Position numbers and translations under genes: made by a program. From NCBI GenBank assembly GCA_029204225.1, contig CM055092.1:40698016-40762015 (forward strand): DNA of 64,000 nt. Direction: 5' to 3'. Source of the stretch: Diphasiastrum complanatum (taxonomy: Eukaryota; Streptophyta; Lycopodiopsida; Lycopodiales; Lycopodiaceae). Positions 24,401 to 33,670 of this stretch are shown piece after piece; within the stretch, counting starts at the first letter, position 1, and each line of letters begins with the position of its first letter. A model generated the notes under the pieces. That model did not search any database and was not told the origin of the DNA. It worked only from the letters and a program-made list of their open reading frames with translations.

Positions 24401-27239
24401 TGCTTTGAAGACATCCTGCAAGAAAAGAAAAGATAGAGGCCAGAAGATTGTAGCATTATATGCAAGAAAACAGAGGCAGCATATAAATACTATCCAATCT
24501 TCAAGATACAAGAGGAAGATCAACATGGTTGACTCATACAAGCAGAAAGATCCAGGCCATATATCAAGAAAGATTGGGCGAAAACGGAAATTAGTTGCAA
24601 TGGACTTGTATTCAGACCAAGAGGCATCAGTAACATTATTAAAAACCGGATCATGCCACCAAGAAAAAAGGCGGATTGCTGTTGAGGGTCCTGGAGATGC
24701 GCATGTTCTCTGTCAGTGTTCGTCTGGTAATGGGAGTGAAATAGTACCTTCATTTGCCTCTGAAGTGAATGTGATGCACTCTGATGGTAATACTGAGGCA
24801 GAAAACCAAGCACTGGGTGCTCTTCAATCACCTGCAGCATCTCTGCCAGAGATGCAAATACTAAACTTTACTTCAGATTTTGAGAAAAATTGCAAACAGA
24901 ATGCATGTAAAAAGAGCTGGAAATTTCATCCTGCCGCACTGCACTCATCCGAAGCTCACCAATTGACTTTCATGTCAGTGGAGCCCAGGGTTCAATGTGG
25001 GTCACCATCAAGGACAGCAGTTGTCCAGAGCAATTGTTCTCCAGTTTGTGTACCTCCTTGGAGTCCTTCAACAGAAGGTTACCACATTTCACCAAGCTCC
25101 CTACCAAGAGATGAAAGCTTATCTCTACTAGGTCCATCTGTAGCTGAAGTAGTCAATGATAACGCTACTAGCTATGCACGATTATGTTCGGCTGTGAGTT
25201 GTGTTTCAAATTCTAGGAAAAGTAATCGCAGTGGCCTCAATACACAGACAGATGTGTTTACAAGCAAAGCCAGCGAGGAACTCATGTTGAACCTAGATGG
25301 TCCCAGTAGAAGTGTTTGGTGTGATGTGCCTATTGTTTGTGCTCCTGCACTTGATTCTAGAGTTGCTCGCAAAGCTCAACAGAGCATATATTGTGATGAG
25401 AAATCGTCTTGCTGCTGCTGGGTTTCACAAGAGGGTTTCAAGGAAAGAACCAGCTTAGTTTCTGCGGCCTGCACTAAATTGTGTGTTGACTCTAGCCAAG
25501 TTTCTTGTAACCTGACAGAATCATCTTCTGCAGTTTTGGAGGTTGGCGAATCCTTAGACACACCAGATTGTGGCCTCCATCATCAGTTGATATCCGCCTC
25601 TGAAAAACTTCTCCTGACAGGATCTTGTAATAAGTTAGAAGAGAACTGTGGCCGAAGGCCAGAGCTTAAATTGAAAGATGTGAATGCTGATATTGAAGAG
25701 CTTGATACTTCCAAAAGAGAATATCTTAGTTCTCAACATGTTCCCAACAGCATGTACCAAATGGTTCCTTGTAAGATAGGTGCCCTTGAAAGTGTTAAGA
25801 TCTGTAACCAAATTAATGGTTCTGCTTTCTGTGAACATAGCCATTGCTTTTGCTGTGATAGGCAAAAGGCACATCATAATGATCAGATTTCGGTTGTCTC
25901 AAACACATCAACAGAGGATATCCAAGCCAAAGGTTGTGACATTCAGGTTGTTAAACATGAAGAACTTGGTTCTGCAAATGAGGGTTGCATTGATTGCACT
26001 CTTAATAACAGTCAACATTTATTTCCAATAGCAGATAGTGGATGCTGGCCTTGCCAAGGAGATACACCTGTGTCTGGGACTATAAGTGACTGTGATTTTG
26101 AAGGAGAAGCTAGAAATGTAGCCAAATCTTGCTCAGGAGTAGCTGAAGTGCATGAAGAGCAAACTCGAATTTACCGCTGTTCTATAGTTCAGTGCTCTGG
26201 TAGTAAGGAACGTGTGGTGAAACCCTTCAGCAAACTTAGAAGCAAGCGTCTGAAGCATTCAGGCTGGAAAAAGAGTCTGCAGAATCTGCCAGAGGAAGAT
26301 ATATTAAGTCAGGAATCAAGAGACCACCAAGCAGAAGCATCTGAGTTACTTTGTTCTGGGGGACCTTTCAATGATAATTCTGTGACTTCCAGTGGGGAGC
26401 AGGATCTTGATCTTGCAAAGCTCAAACAGACGGAAATTCTTGATTGCCAGAAAGGTACTTTTTAAAGCACTTGATTTCCTTAATTTCTGCTATATCCTTT
26501 AGACTACAATTGCAGAGGTAAATCTAAGGTTATGAGGGTAGTTGAATCTATCAACTATGTATGATTCACATTGATTGACTTATATTGTAGCTCAAACTAT
26601 TGACATCATATAATGCTACTGCAGTTGATGTACAGACTTGTTTTCTATCAAACACTCACGTGCCTAATAAGAATGGAGACTGACACAATTGTATGCTGTT
26701 TTGTGGGGAATTTAGGAGATTCTTGTCCAGGTCCTTTCACAAGGCTTCGTTCCAGATGTTCAACGACAGCTGCAAATGTCCAAGATGAAACATCGACGGA
26801 TGATACCTTGAAGAATGTTAAAGGAAAAATAGCAAAGAAAGCTGTTAGAAAGGTCAGGAAACATCCCAATGTGACAGATAATGAAGAGGGGAGCAAGCCT
26901 CATCGATGTGATATCGATGGTTGTGGAATGGGGTTTACAACAAACAAAGAGCTGGTCTTGCATATGAACAATATGTGCACTTTCAAAGGTTGTGGAAAGC
27001 GTCTTTGCACACATAATTATCTTTTACAGCATTTTCGTGTCCACATAGATGATAGGCCTTTGAAATGCCCTTGGAAAGGTTGCAAGAAAACGTTTAAGTG
27101 GGCTTGGGCTCGCACAGAGCACATCCGTGTCCACACTGGGGAAAGGCCATACGTTTGTCAGGTTTGCAACAAAAGATATCGTTTTGTTTCTGATTTCAGC
27201 CGGCATAAACGTACAACTGGCCACACACCTAATACTTAG
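2580..27239 (+). CDS. REF6: REF6/ELF6-type JmjN-JmjC histone H3K27 demethylase with C2H2 zinc fingers
   Basis: This gene encodes a nuclear Fe(II)/2-oxoglutarate-dependent demethylase. Relatives remove H3K27 methylation and bind DNA through C-terminal zinc fingers. My exon model is 2580-3786, 3940-4018, 4511-4578, 15907-16057, 18831-20593, 20932-21117, 23719-26454 and 26716-27239. All junctions are GT-AG, all phases agree, and the model gives 2237 residues. JmjN spans about residues 14-55 (LPLAPEYHPTEAEF). JmjC has predicted Fe ligands H355 and E357 (HVEDHELHSLNY) and H451 (GFSHG, continuing as FNCGEAAN after the 11.3-kb intron 3). A C5HC2-like zinc segment starts at C693/C696. Exons 6-7 encode the conserved CLEHA and ELGINHEW segments. 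Four tandem C2H2-like fingers occupy about 2128-2232. The protein is much longer than Arabidopsis REF6 (about 1360 residues), mainly because exons 5 and 7 are long. The exon 6 acceptor at 20931 has a poor pyrimidine tract and is the least certain junction. REF6 versus ELF6 assignment needs phylogeny. Confidence 0.93.
4532..4673 (+). repeat. Perfect 71-bp tandem duplication covering the end of exon 3 and its splice donor
   Basis: Copies at 4532-4602 and 4603-4673 appear identical. The first contains the last 47 bases of coding exon 3 (4511-4578) plus its donor GTATGAG. The second repeats the coding tail and donor inside intron 3 but has no acceptor of its own, so two identical donors compete 71 bp apart. 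Use of the second donor would insert 71 bases and shift the frame. The identity points to a recent event. Confidence 0.9.
5664..5730 (+). repeat. Short tandem duplication (about 33 bp) in intron 3
   Basis: Two adjacent copies contain TGTGGTGGACTATGTATAG. Apart from these and scattered AT-rich sequence, 4674-5860 of intron 3 shows nothing recognisable. Confidence 0.75.
5870..6790 (+). mobile_element. Possible degenerate Ty1/Copia gag-pol relic
   Basis: Forward-frame fragments resemble decayed Copia gag-pol. Near 6340-6410 a zinc-knuckle-like string reads RKKGHCASQCNKG, and near 6610-6650 AWVVYSSCS resembles the Copia protease motif (W-V-x-D-S-G-C). Stops and frameshifts break every frame and no LTRs were found. 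The call rests on weak motif resemblance, so confidence is low. Confidence 0.35.
7155..9520 (+). pseudogene. Frameshifted LINE ORF2 relic (endonuclease, partial RT, C-terminal zinc region)
   Basis: This is a non-LTR retrotransposon ORF2 in pieces. An apurinic-type endonuclease begins near 7212 (DILFFMETHES), changes frame near 7330, continues with GRGSGGVACLYRESL, and reaches its catalytic motif GDFNART near 7650. The endonuclease end (STIDYLMGS) is near 7900. The linker with PWYDAECR and RRKKR is at about 8250-8390. Only the start of the reverse transcriptase is seen (AIKKMKSRKARDI, near 8520). The sequence then jumps to the post-RT region and a zinc-type motif, CQFCSLDEVESEEHFIFRC, near 9210-9250, and ends in an acidic DDDEDD tail near 9470-9490. 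Most of the RT core is missing and stops are frequent. No hairpin or CT tail follows, unlike the related copies downstream. Confidence 0.8.
9540..10664 (+). other. Intron 3 stretch with no recognisable feature
   Basis: This is AT-rich, non-repetitive sequence with stops in all frames. No coding, RNA or mobile-element signal was seen. Confidence 0.6.
10694..11082 (+). repeat. Tandem leader blocks upstream of LINE ORF1
   Basis: A block containing GAGCGGAAGTCTGA, CTGCCTTCTGCTCCA, GCCCCACCAGCGAT and CTTGGATCTACTTCCACG occurs twice, around 10694-10890 and 10916-11014. Shorter GAGCGGAA and CCAGCGATGGCTC pieces are scattered between. The arrangement recalls the repeated promoter monomers in some LINE 5'UTRs. 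Promoter activity is inferred only from position. Confidence 0.7.
11083..12042 (+). CDS. LINE ORF1-like protein (319 aa), intact reading frame
   Basis: The protein is most likely a non-LTR retrotransposon ORF1 (RNA-binding/chaperone) protein. Residues about 14-40 are serine-rich. A helical, coiled-coil-like stretch (SSLEAMIQAVQSHLQKLDSS and following) spans about 95-165, followed by a proline run (PPPPPSF). The C-terminal region about 195-310 contains ALNVRVRGI, LVIRFASATSRHEVL, LDEDLTYIQVQERKKAKQ and GIIRFVD. This layout resembles the RRM plus C-terminal domain of LINE ORF1 proteins. The frame is uninterrupted, whereas the second copy (13990-14763) is decayed. The element's 3'UTR follows directly. 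Family placement is by motif layout, not alignment. Confidence 0.65.
   Translation: MPCRKGALALSSNAASSSSSPSSSSSISDPPSPSPSIPVAIPISPSNPILANSESIIADPLTPNTPEEESLLPPAFMISVIRADQLRSYEYLNNHQVKLSSLEAMIQAVQSHLQKLDSSIDDLKKEVAAIKIEASSHSTTSAKIQQFESQVEQHHTAVRSWADVLKGPNIVVPPPPPSFISATFTESRLRAEKALNVRVRGITNSHDAVGEAKKFLEESLQHHHKDMDTAWRPKKDPGTLVIRFASATSRHEVLRKRSTLRGTTIYLDEDLTYIQVQERKKAKQEAITNGKRLIYRDGIIRFVDIKPIAINEISNIVQS
12338..13006 (+). mobile_element. LINE-family element B: 5'-truncated ORF2 end with 3'UTR and CT tail
   Basis: The copy starts abruptly at the end of the preceding (CT)n array and runs into its own (CT)n tail (12943-13006). It encodes the zinc-type end of a LINE ORF2 (CLLCPLHEIESEEHFIFRC, near 12365-12420) and an acidic DDDDDD run near 12640-12660. 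Its 3'UTR has a perfect 5-bp stem hairpin, ATGCC-TTTT-GGCAT at 12903-12916, then AAAAGACATTAATAAAGC and the tail. The coding motif matches the relic at 9210-9250, linking the ORF2 family to this hairpin/CT tail. Confidence 0.8.
13020..15036 (+). mobile_element. LINE-family element C: endonuclease fragment joined to ORF1 and CT-tailed 3' end
   Basis: After the previous CT array and a C-run (13007-13019), the sequence enters the end of a LINE endonuclease (TCYPHSGGHNVADYLMRS-like, about 13105-13165), homologous to 7790-7990. The linker follows (PWFDDECR near 13496) and the RT start near 13850. Around 13920-13990 it switches to a decayed ORF1 copy followed by the ORF1-type 3'UTR. The hairpin ATGCC-TCAT-GGCAT is at 14934-14947 and the (CT)n tail at about 14988-15036, then a short (GC)n. 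Order is abnormal because ORF1 lies downstream of an ORF2 piece, so this is a chimera or two nested insertions. Confidence 0.7.
13990..14763 (+). pseudogene. Decayed second copy of the LINE ORF1 gene
   Basis: The sequence is homologous to 11290-12042. SYEYLNSHRERLVSLEAAI near 14055-14110 matches the coiled-coil region. The main block at 14236-14643 retains the PPPPPPPSF run, ALNVWVRGI and YLDEDHTFIQVQEQKK. Stop codons at about 14147 and 14641 and a frameshift near 14200 interrupt it. The C-terminal RYDGIIRFVD-like piece and final IVQS are still recognisable. The 3'UTR after it matches that of element A. Confidence 0.75.
15037..15906 (+). other. End of intron 3, no recognisable element
   Basis: A short (GC)n run at 15037-15049 is followed by AT-rich DNA up to the exon 4 acceptor (TTATCAG, ending 15906). 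No coding or repeat signal was seen. Confidence 0.6.
16058..17620 (+). other. First part of intron 4, no recognisable element
   Basis: This is AT-rich sequence between the exon 4 donor and the LINE relic, with only short ORFs lacking protein-like composition. A C-run occurs at about 17070-17079. Confidence 0.5.
17620..18450 (-). pseudogene. LINE ORF2 post-RT fragment, minus strand
   Basis: Minus-strand reading gives a degenerate stretch running EVVAPEFLREW, ISMLARMIGAKPFVPHQVI, LRVEAIFRSITYIQR (about 18250-18060) and then pieces such as SHRYIKRYLS (about 17900). From memory this resembles the segment between the RT and the C-terminal zinc motif in plant LINEs. YASEAWKL just upstream resembles the YGVEVW box. 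Stops separate the pieces. Its 5' end on the minus strand lies close to the CT array at 18548-18495. Confidence 0.55.
18495..18741 (-). mobile_element. LINE-family element D: minimal reversed 3'UTR copy between two GA arrays
   Basis: Read on the minus strand, 18691-18549 matches the 3'UTR of element B (TATACGCTCCCATGG, ACATACTTGACATGTACTC, GGTCTTATATGC). It contains the hairpin ATGCT-TTTT-GGCAT at 18584-18571, where the changed base still allows a G-U pair, and ends in AAAAGACATTAATAC then (CT)n. The tail array is 18548-18495. A second array, 18741-18692, borders the 5' side. Only about 145 bp of element lies between the arrays. Confidence 0.8.
21424..21453. repeat. (CA)n microsatellite
   Basis: An uninterrupted CA dinucleotide run, continued to about 21502 by GCACAC and GCACAA variants. 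Confidence 0.9.
22441..22464. repeat. 24-bp perfect palindrome
   Basis: The half-site TGCAGCGGATCA is followed immediately by its exact reverse complement, with no spacer. It lies in intron 6 of the demethylase gene. Function is unknown. Confidence 0.9.
22633..22984. mobile_element. Non-autonomous DNA element (MITE-like) with palindromic ends
   Basis: The segment is bounded by a 7-bp direct repeat TTGGTCC (22633-22639 and 22978-22984). Inside, TCGCGATTCT (22655-22664) faces its reverse complement AGAATCGCGA (22958-22967). The right end also holds a 16-bp palindrome GCGATTCTAGAATCGC (22950-22965). A central stem GACCTGAAATGA/TCATTTCAGGTC lies near 22758-22792, beside T- and A-runs. There is no ORF. 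Size and structure fit a MITE, and a direct repeat near 8 bp would suit a hAT-type origin. Confidence 0.55.
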
Positions 27240-29250
27240 AGAGCTGCGACTTTTGCTGGTGAAGGTTAAGATGGAGAAATTAATCCTTTTCTGTCAACCC
27301 ATCACAGATTGTTTCTGCTCCTAGCTAGTAGCTATTTCCAACTTACAGAGTGCAGCAGAGATAAAAGCAGAATTTTACATTGAATTCAGACGCTATGCTC
27401 CTTTGCTGCAGTGCGACTTGAGATTGTAGCTTTGATTCTTACGCTTTCTCCCTTATTCTTGGTTTAGTGATTCAACGATCCCACAATTAAACGTTGGCCT
27501 GCAAACTTGCAACTATACATGTATACATTTAGATTGAATATTGGAGCTCTGGGGGAAATGCCACAAACTTATTGTAGCCTTGTTTAACATCAGCAAGCTC
27601 TCTCTCTCTCTCTCACACACACCCACACACACACACAGGTGCGCGCATGCGCATGCGTGCGTGCGTGCGCGCGCACACACACACACACATACACTAACTA
27701 TCATAGATTCAATCGAGCAGCAGTTAATCCTGGAAGTTTTGCTCATTGGACTGGTCATGGTTGTTGACCCAGTTTTGCACTGCAAATGTTGGCCTGATTT
27801 GATACCTTTTATTAGCTGGAGCATGTTTTTCCAAGTAAAAATAACTTCATGGTAAGTGATTGGCTCAAATGAAACAGGGTTGCTGAGCATAAGATTATGG
27901 TGAGGAAAATGACATTGTAGTGATAGATAATACCAATGCCACGATAAAATAGATGGGTATGTTATTCAAGGAATGGAAAGGATAAACAGTTCAATTGAGC
28001 TACACCTTAGGCGAATTTACTAGTTCTATGAGATAGAGGTCTTGCACATTAGATCTTTGAATCCTTCTATTTCTTGAAGCAAGCACTGCATCCTAACACT
28101 TCGTAGCTGAGACGTTTCATTGTGGGTGCGCATTTCTCATTGAAATGGGATCAGCTTAGAAAGCCTTGGAAAGCCTCATGCTAGTTATAAACAGTGCAAG
28201 TAGTTCAATGAATGAAATATCATTTGAACTTCAGAAATTCATTAGGGAGACCTTGCAAGAATCATCAAATTTCTGTTGTTATTAGGTTAATTGGACTGAC
28301 CAATATTTTGTCGTACATTGCTAGAGTGCTTAGGACTTTGAAACAAACATGATGTAGTCCAGGTAGAATGGATTGACTACGCAAGTCGGCTCACATAATT
28401 TCATTTACTGCTACAATGAAAGCTGCCGACCCAAATATTCAGGGATAAGCTATACTGTAAGTACTCACGTGACAGCAGGAAAGTTTCAAATTATCTAGGC
28501 AGTTTTTCTTGAAAGATTAATATGAGATTGCACAAAGCTATTTCCAATCTTGGACAATTGTATGTTTGTGAATATTGCAAGCTGACATGATTTCTGGCTA
28601 AAAGCAACGAAGGTATCTCATGTACACATGTCGGGTTGAAAGTGATTGCAACCTTCCCTTCAAGGCCTGGTGCCATTTGGACTTGTCAAAAACCTACTGA
28701 AGGATGAGAACATGACTAGCCTTTGTTCTGGTTGAGTCTGCTCCTTTATTTGTTTCTTATGGTTACTTTTGGTAGCTCGCGAGGGTTGGCATAGGCTTTA
28801 TAGATTGTGACTGACAGTTACTCTTTGGAGCTGATGGAGCAGGAATATGGCATCTAATCCAGCAGGGATATAGAATTGGTGGGTCTGGAAAGCTGAAAAC
28901 AGGGCGTCTTGTAATCAGCAAGGCTTGATCTAAATATACGCCAAACGTGGACAAGGATAACGAGCTTTGACCTTGCAAGGAAAGAAGCACTCGGCCGCCA
29001 GAGTAGAAGCTTCTGGAACCGAATGATATCTTGGATCTCAGTCCAGTTCAGTAGAATTCATTGGGATACGTTGACATCAAAATACCATTGACTGCTGCAC
29101 TCATATTGTATTTAGTTCTGGCAACTACTTTTGAATGTCAACATTGAGAATTGTGCTGGTTAAGGACATTGTAACAAAACCATTCATGTCAGTTTCAGGA
29201 TAGAATTGCATGCTAATTGTGAAAGTTCTAATTCAGAACTTAGATGTATG
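27240..29250 (+). other. Region downstream of the REF6-like gene
   Basis: Probable 3'UTR followed by intergenic DNA. A compound microsatellite, (CT)n-(CA)n-GCGCATGC-(CA)n, lies at about 27598-27690. Nothing else coding-like or repetitive was recognised. Confidence 0.6.
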
Positions 29251-29253
29251 TGG

Positions 29254-29373
29254 GAATGGATTTTCTAGTGACCTTTCCATTGAGGACTCCCATCATAAAA
29301 GATGGTGAGGTTGTTAGGCTGAGTTATTTTTATGGCAGGATGATCCAATGGAAAGGTCATCGAAAAATCTATT
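29254..29373. mobile_element. Short foldback (MITE-like) element, about 120 bp
   Basis: Both ends begin GAAT(G/A)GATTTT and contain TGACCTTTCCATTG, in inverted orientation. The similarity continues to a shared ATAAAA about 45 bp in from each end, leaving a short centre. There is no ORF. The fold would make a long imperfect hairpin. Confidence 0.6.
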
Positions 29374-29532
29374 CACTTATGTAAATGAGGAGTGATGCTA
29401 TCAAAATGGCAAGGCAAGTCTCTCTCTACATGAGGACCACCTATGACCAACTCCACCCTTTCTCTCTCTAAAAGAGTGGGGGCCACATGAGTTCCCTCTT
29501 GCTCCCCTCTTTCCCCGAGCGTGGGGACCACC

Positions 29533-29537
<5 letters not shown>

Positions 29538-29581
<44 letters not shown>

Positions 29582-29640
29582 AGTGGAGACCATTTTTGCC
29601 ACTCCCCACGTGCACGCGCGCGCGCACACACACACACACA
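29538..29640. repeat. (CT)n microsatellite, then GC- and CA-repeats
   Basis: (CT)n spans about 29538-29579. After a short spacer, CGCGCGCG and (CA)n follow at about 29615-29641. The motif CCAAGTGGAGACCATT occurs on the 3' side of the array and again near 29706. Confidence 0.85.
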
Positions 29641-30373
29641 CAATGTGGGGAACGCATATGACTTGTCTCTTTCTCTCCTCTCATCCTCCATTCCCACTCT
29701 CCCTTTCCAAGTGGAGACCATTCTTTTGGCATGTTTCATGTTTCATAAAAATTTATGAGCCATCATATATAAAGGCCTTAGAGATTTTTATGACCTCAAG
29801 GCAGAATGATTATTTTCCATAAATTAATGCACTTCAAAAATACAAGGTCACATCTCAAACAAATCTTCTACCAGTACAATCTCATATGTCTTGGGCCTCT
29901 ATTTGCAAGGTAGATAAAGGAGCTCTTTCTTTAACTATTAGCTCTTGTAAAGGCTTTCTTTGGTCCTTGCTTGTTTAACATCCTTTTCTAATTTCTTGCT
30001 TGCTTTACCAACTTTGTGCATTTTATGTTCTAGCAATTTTACTTATTTATTAAAGTCTCTTCCCTCTTAACCTTTATAGTGAGAAGACATTGGCAACAAT
30101 TGCTCTTTGTTGATCGAAAGTTTAAGAAATCCAGCTCAATTTGTTTTGGCAAAATCTTATTAGATACTTGTAGGAAGTGTTATACTTGGAGTAGTAGACA
30201 ACATCTCTATATTAATCCCATGCATGATTTGATTACTCACTCATCAATGTTACAATATGCGTCGATACATCATCCATTTTTTTTTTTGGGTGTGATCATG
30301 CCCATCTGAATCTGTGAAACATCCATCTGTCTCTCTCATCATTCATTCTATTGTTGTCCAATTTTGCTTAAAG

Positions 30374-30376
<3 letters not shown>

Positions 30377-30460
<84 letters not shown>
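30377..30460. repeat. Compound (CT)n-(GT)n microsatellite
   Basis: (CT)n at 30377-30419 is followed after TACG by (GT)n to about 30460. Downstream (30478-30600) are two diverged copies of a GTCGTTGACGGGC(A/G)ATG motif. Confidence 0.9.
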
Positions 30461-30464
<4 letters not shown>

Positions 30465-30687
30465 CTAGTAAAGAGTGCCCGTCGTTGACGGGCAATGGCA
30501 GCCGACACATGTGACGGCTGATGATTTGAAACTTCAGTATGTCGTTGACGGGCGATGACGTCCGATCTAGGTGGCGGTCGATGATCTAGTGGGACCTAGG
30601 CGTGACATTAGGTGTGAATGGTAGGCTGTGCCGTGAGAGAGGAGAAGTAGGCATGACATTAGGTGTGATGGGTAGGTTATAGGCATG

Positions 30688-30688
30688 G

Positions 30689-30757
<69 letters not shown>
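30688..30757. repeat. (GA)n microsatellite bordering the satellite-like array
   Basis: A GA run of about 70 bp ends exactly where the repeat array starts with TTAGGGTCTAGGCATTAGG. Confidence 0.9.
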
Positions 30758-30760
<3 letters not shown>

Positions 30761-32530
30761 GGGTCTAGGCATTAGGAATAGATAAAGAATAGCCAAAACT
30801 ATGCCAATTGAGTAATTGGGCTTTTTGTATCAATTCAATATGAGGAAAGATAATAGGCCTATATGCCTGATTATGGGTCACATTATAAAAATACTTTAAA
30901 ATAATCATTCATATAGTCAATGCAAAGAACTCAAAAAATAGCCAAAATAGAGGATTAGGGTCTAGGCATTAGGAATAGATAAAGAATAGCCAAAACCAAG
31001 CCAATTGAGTAATTGGGCTTTTTGTATCAATTCAATATGAGGAAAGATAATAGGCCTATATGCACATGATTATGGGTCACATTATAAAAATACTTTAAAA
31101 TCATCATCCATATAGTCAATGCAAAGAACTCAAAAAATAAAGCAATATTGTTTTCTACATCACTTGAATCGGAGATCATACTTAGAAGATATTTAACTTG
31201 AAAGAGAGTTAATAAATTTCGTAAAAGCCGTAAAACTTTATCTATCTAAATAGGATCTCTAAAAATCTCAGTCAAACTGAAATCAAATATTGTCATGCAT
31301 ATACTTGCTGGAATCAGATCGTAGAGTAGAAAAATATTGTAGTTATGACTTTTTGAAATCAGGTCATTATTTTAATACTTTTTTTAATAAAAGTATTTTT
31401 AAGACTCGATGGCATTGGACCCTGGAATTTCGTGGACATTTCAGGCCGAGAGCCAAGGATGATTCTGGAATCTGTATATTGTAGTCTAAATTTAAAGTTT
31501 GCGTCCGATGAGTGATGGGAAACAGGACTATGGAATCTACGGTATGAGGAATTATAATAGGCCTATATGCCTGATTATGGGTCACATTATGAAAATACTT
31601 TAAAATCATCATCCATATAGTCAATGCAAAGCAATATTGCTACATCACTTGAATCGGAGATCATACTTAGAAGATATTTAACTTGAAAGAGAGTTAAGAA
31701 ATTTCGTAAAAGCTGTAAAACTTTATCTATCTAAATAGGATCTTTAAAAATCTCAGTCAAACTGATATCAAATATTGTCATGCATATACTTGCTGGAATC
31801 AGCTCGTAGAGTAGAAAAATATTGTAGTTATGACTTTTTGAATTCAGGTCATTATTTTAATACTTTTTTTGTAAAAGCATTTTAACACTCGATGGCATTG
31901 GATTTTGGAATTTCATGGACATTTAGGGCCGAGAGCCAAGGACGATTCTGGAATCTGTATATTGTAGTCTAAATCTAAAGTTTGCGTCCGATGAGTGATG
32001 GGAAACACGACTATGGAATCTACGGTATGAGGAATGATAATAGGCCTTTATGTCTGATTATGGGTCACATTATAAAAATACTTTAAAATCATCAGCCATA
32101 TAGTCAATGCAAAGAACTCAAAAAATAAAGCAATATTGCTTTCTAGATCACTTGAATCGGAGATCATACTTAGAAGATATTTAACTTGAAAGAGAGTTAA
32201 GAAATTTCGTAAAAGAGCCGTAAAACTTCATCTATCTAAATAGGATCTTTAAAAATCTCAGTCAAACTGAAATCAAACATTGTCATGCATATACTTGCTG
32301 GAATTAGCTCATAGAGTAGAAAAATATTGTAGTTATGACTTTTTGAATCCAGGTCATTATTTTAATACTTTTATTGATAAAAGCATTTTAACACTCGATG
32401 GCATTGGATTTTGGAATTTCATGGACATTTAGGGCCGAGAGCCAAGGACGATTCTGGAATCTGTATATTGTAGTCTAAATCTAAAGTTTGCGTCCGATGA
32501 GTGATGGGAAACACGACTATGGAATCTATG
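30758..32530. repeat. Satellite-like tandem array: two short plus three full units
   Basis: The array opens with two copies of a unit of about 195 bp (from 30758 and about 30953) starting TTAGGGTCTAGGCATTAGG. Units of about 485-505 bp follow, restarting at ATAATAGGCCT near 31048, 31553 and 32037 and ending near 32530. Each full unit contains CACTTGAATCGGAGATCATAC, GTCATGCATATACTTGCTGG and GTTTGCGTCCGATGAGTGAT. Copies differ by scattered substitutions and small indels. No ORF runs across units. Confidence 0.85.
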
Positions 32531-32605
32531 GCAACCTATTTGGTGTTAGTGATCACGCCCACTATCAACTTAGCAAGCCAATGTTGTGTAGGTGAATGTA
32601 GGTCG

Positions 32606-32609
32606 TTGT

Positions 32610-32694
<85 letters not shown>
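32606..32694. repeat. Compound (GT)n-(GA)n microsatellite
   Basis: (GT)n at about 32606-32633 is followed directly by (GA)n to 32694. It closes the region of the satellite-like array on the right. Confidence 0.9.
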
Positions 32695-32696
<2 letters not shown>

Positions 32697-32849
32697 ATAT
32701 CAAAATTGTGAATAGCAAACCAGTTGGTAGAGAACGCACTCTTAGTGTGTGTGCGATGGGGTGGAGATAGTTGCCCATTGCTCAATCATGTGACAAAATA
32801 ACGTGTAGTTAATAGCGATCTAATGGTATAGTATGATTCTAAATATGTA

Positions 32850-33670
32850 GTGTGTAAAATCATGGAATTCTTCATAGAATTCCCGAGCCCCTCGGTGGTG
32901 CCATATGATTGGAATACCTTCCTAATGCATGAGCTCTCCATCGCTATCAAGCCTACCACGTGTGACCTCATCGCCATCGAATCACTGCTCTGTAACTTTG
33001 CCTGTGCACTTCTTGAAGAGAAGGTTTGCGGGTTTAACTGCTCCACCATTCTATCTACCACCGTTCCACACACTAACTTGTACCCTCCTTCGGTTGCATC
33101 CGCCTCCACCCAACTAGCAGTTACTGACACAACGATCAACAAACACATGCGTGGCGCAACCTCATCTTCATCTAACCCTCTTGCCACCAGACAACGCACT
33201 ACACTGTTGCACCCCACTTCCGCTTCTTCCACAACCACTGCTTCCACTTCTGTTCAACCCTCTGCTACCACCACCACATCTGCTCCTATTTCTCTCATAT
33301 CCCTCATTCAATCACTACTCTCGCATCTTCCATTCCTACCATCACTCTCGGTTCTTCCATCCCTCTTGCATCCACTTCTACCTCACTTCTCCATATCAAC
33401 CCCCTCAGTTCACAGCTTTCTTTTTTTTCAAACTGTCCTTTAATTCTCCACCGTCCCTATCATCCCCTCATTTGAGCAATATGTTCTTACACCTCTAAAA
33501 ACCACCTCTATCACACCACCCACCTCACCTTTGAAAGTTGTCGAGGGCGACCAACCGTTGCCTGATGACGCATTTGTGCAGACAACTTATGGAGCATTGC
33601 CTGATCGTGCTAACCCCACCGCACCTGACGGTATGTTACCACCTGAAAAGCTAATCGAAGACGACGATGA
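32850..33670 (+). pseudogene. Degenerate coding-like region, unknown
   Basis: An open frame from 32850 to 33443 encodes 197 residues. The first 80 have ordinary composition (MEFFIEFPSPSVVPYDWNTF...), and the remainder is rich in Ser, Thr, Leu and Pro, partly from low-complexity CT-rich DNA. After a stop, another frame gives TPPTSPLKVVEGDQPLPDDA and an acidic EDDDDTM end at about 33525-33678. No family was recognised. It could be a decayed mobile-element protein. Confidence 0.3.

Noticed and set aside
30758-32530. CRISPR-like array
   Set aside because: Units are hundreds of bases long, directly adjacent and diverged, with no short identical repeats and spacers. The window is eukaryotic.
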